Source of the DNA: Bacteroides pyogenes DSM 20611 = JCM 6294
Lineage (GTDB): Bacteria; Bacteroidota; Bacteroidia; Bacteroidales; Bacteroidaceae
DNA length: 64,000 nt
Reading direction: 5' to 3'
NCBI RefSeq assembly: GCF_000428105.1
Contig: NZ_ATZH01000011.1
Span: forward strand, 54,262 to 118,261
The translations under genes and the position numbers were made by a program. The notes under the pieces are model-generated. The model did not search any database. It was not told the DNA's origin and saw only the letters and a program-made list of their open reading frames with translations. This document shows positions 63,711 through 64,000 of the stretch, piece after piece. Numbering within the stretch: the stretch's first letter is position 1; every line of letters begins with the position of its first letter.

Positions 63711-64000
63711 TAACGTGAGTTCGACGAATTTAGAATAGTGCAAGTTGTGTATCCAGTGTCCTCTGTACATTGATGCACGGCTTCTTTGGGAACAAGCAAT
63801 ATGCAGCAATAGCACCGAGCAGATTGACGATGAAATTATCAAAGCATCTGTGTCTGGAATGCTCTATCTGTGCAATATTCTTCAGCTCATCATTCACGGT
63901 TTCTATAATAGCCCTCTTTCTGAGCAAGAGCTTATCGGAGACGCTCATCAAAGCCCCTTTCATATTGCTCTTCAACTTAGTAATAAGCTGTATTCCATCA
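63711..64000 (-). mobile_element. IS982-family insertion sequence, cut by the window edge
   Basis: The element is identified by the transposase. Its 3' end lies between the last terminator-like hairpin and the transposase stop; TTAACGTGAGTTCG at 63711-63724 is the likely terminal region, but I cannot see the opposite inverted repeat or the target duplication, so the boundary is provisional. Confidence 0.6.
63730..64000 (-). CDS. IS982-family transposase, C-terminal part
   Basis: The frame is open to the right edge (90 codons visible) and ends at 63730. It reads GIQLITKLKSNMKGALM, then SDKLLLRKRAIIETVNDELK, with the last catalytic Glu of the DDE triad in IIETVNDELK, and IEHSRHRCFDNFIVNLLGA. 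These are hallmarks of IS982 transposases in Bacteroidetes. The N-terminus is outside the window. Confidence 0.9.
   Translation of the reverse strand, partial: DGIQLITKLKSNMKGALMSVSDKLLLRKRAIIETVNDELKNIAQIEHSRHRCFDNFIVNLLGAIAAYCLFPKKPCINVQRTLDTQLALF

Larger units (their letters stand above)
63183..63729. other. gap between the SusCD-DUF2264 operon and the insertion sequence
   Basis: 547 bp with two hairpins (63343-63406 and 63637-63680). A minus-strand frame of 140 codons (63205-63627) is open, but it has no recognisable domain and runs straight across the first hairpin. I do not support a gene here. Confidence 0.4.

Overview
The window reads as a Bacteroidales chromosome. The grounds are many promoters with the Bacteroidetes -7 box (TAnnTTTG), SusC/SusD-type genes, a type IX secretion PorV/PorQ-like protein, an HU-HIG DNA-binding protein, a BtuG-BtuB vitamin B12 pair, an Na+-translocating NQR operon and several families largely confined to Bacteroidetes (DUF4876, DUF4923, DUF6132). 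A Tannerella/Parabacteroides-like relative would fit, but the genus cannot be fixed from the sequence alone.

Layout. 1-3.1 kb: an accessory edge with a tandem hairpin repeat, an HU-HIG protein, a thioredoxin-fold lipoprotein, a small unknown gene and a broken CPBP protease. 3.8-10.7 kb (minus): a probable metal-uptake locus made of a His-rich small membrane protein, a TonB-dependent receptor, two related lipoproteins and a DUF4876 lipoprotein. 11.0-18.7 kb (minus): an RND efflux system embedded among thiol/redox genes (DUF6132, DUF2892, thioredoxin, TolC, adaptor, pump, PII-like protein, DUF2892), followed by a MarR regulator with its own operator. 19-29.4 kb: tRNA-Asp, an aminotransferase, a YqgE protein, a GNAT enzyme, RecR, EngB, small exported proteins, and an OPT transporter with a DUF1460 cell-wall amidase and a PorV/PorQ-like protein, then LipB. 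29.5-40.4 kb: AraC regulator, copper P-type ATPase, RsiV-like lipoprotein, RsmG, MBL hydrolase, GcvP, nitroreductase, a solitary HpaII-family endonuclease and a YigZ protein. 40.5-52.7 kb (minus): threonine aldolase-like enzyme, the serine cluster (SerC, short phosphoglycerate dehydrogenase, DUF1015), a DEAD-box helicase and nqrABCDEF. 53.3-56.8 kb: a cobalamin riboswitch followed by BtuG and BtuB. 57-63.2 kb: SusC, SusD and DUF2264. The right edge cuts an IS982-family transposase.

How the parts work together. Central functions (respiratory Na+ pumping, serine and glycine metabolism, lipoylation, repair) alternate with nutrient-capture loci that pair outer-membrane receptors with surface lipoproteins. 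The least described parts are the His-rich receptor locus, the RND/thioredoxin/PII-like operon with its MarR switch, the solitary HpaII-like gene, a set of promoters whose -7 box lies only 4-5 nt before the start codon (predicted leaderless mRNAs), and several hairpin-repeat arrays, one of them inside a coding sequence. No CRISPR array, complete transposon or prophage was seen.
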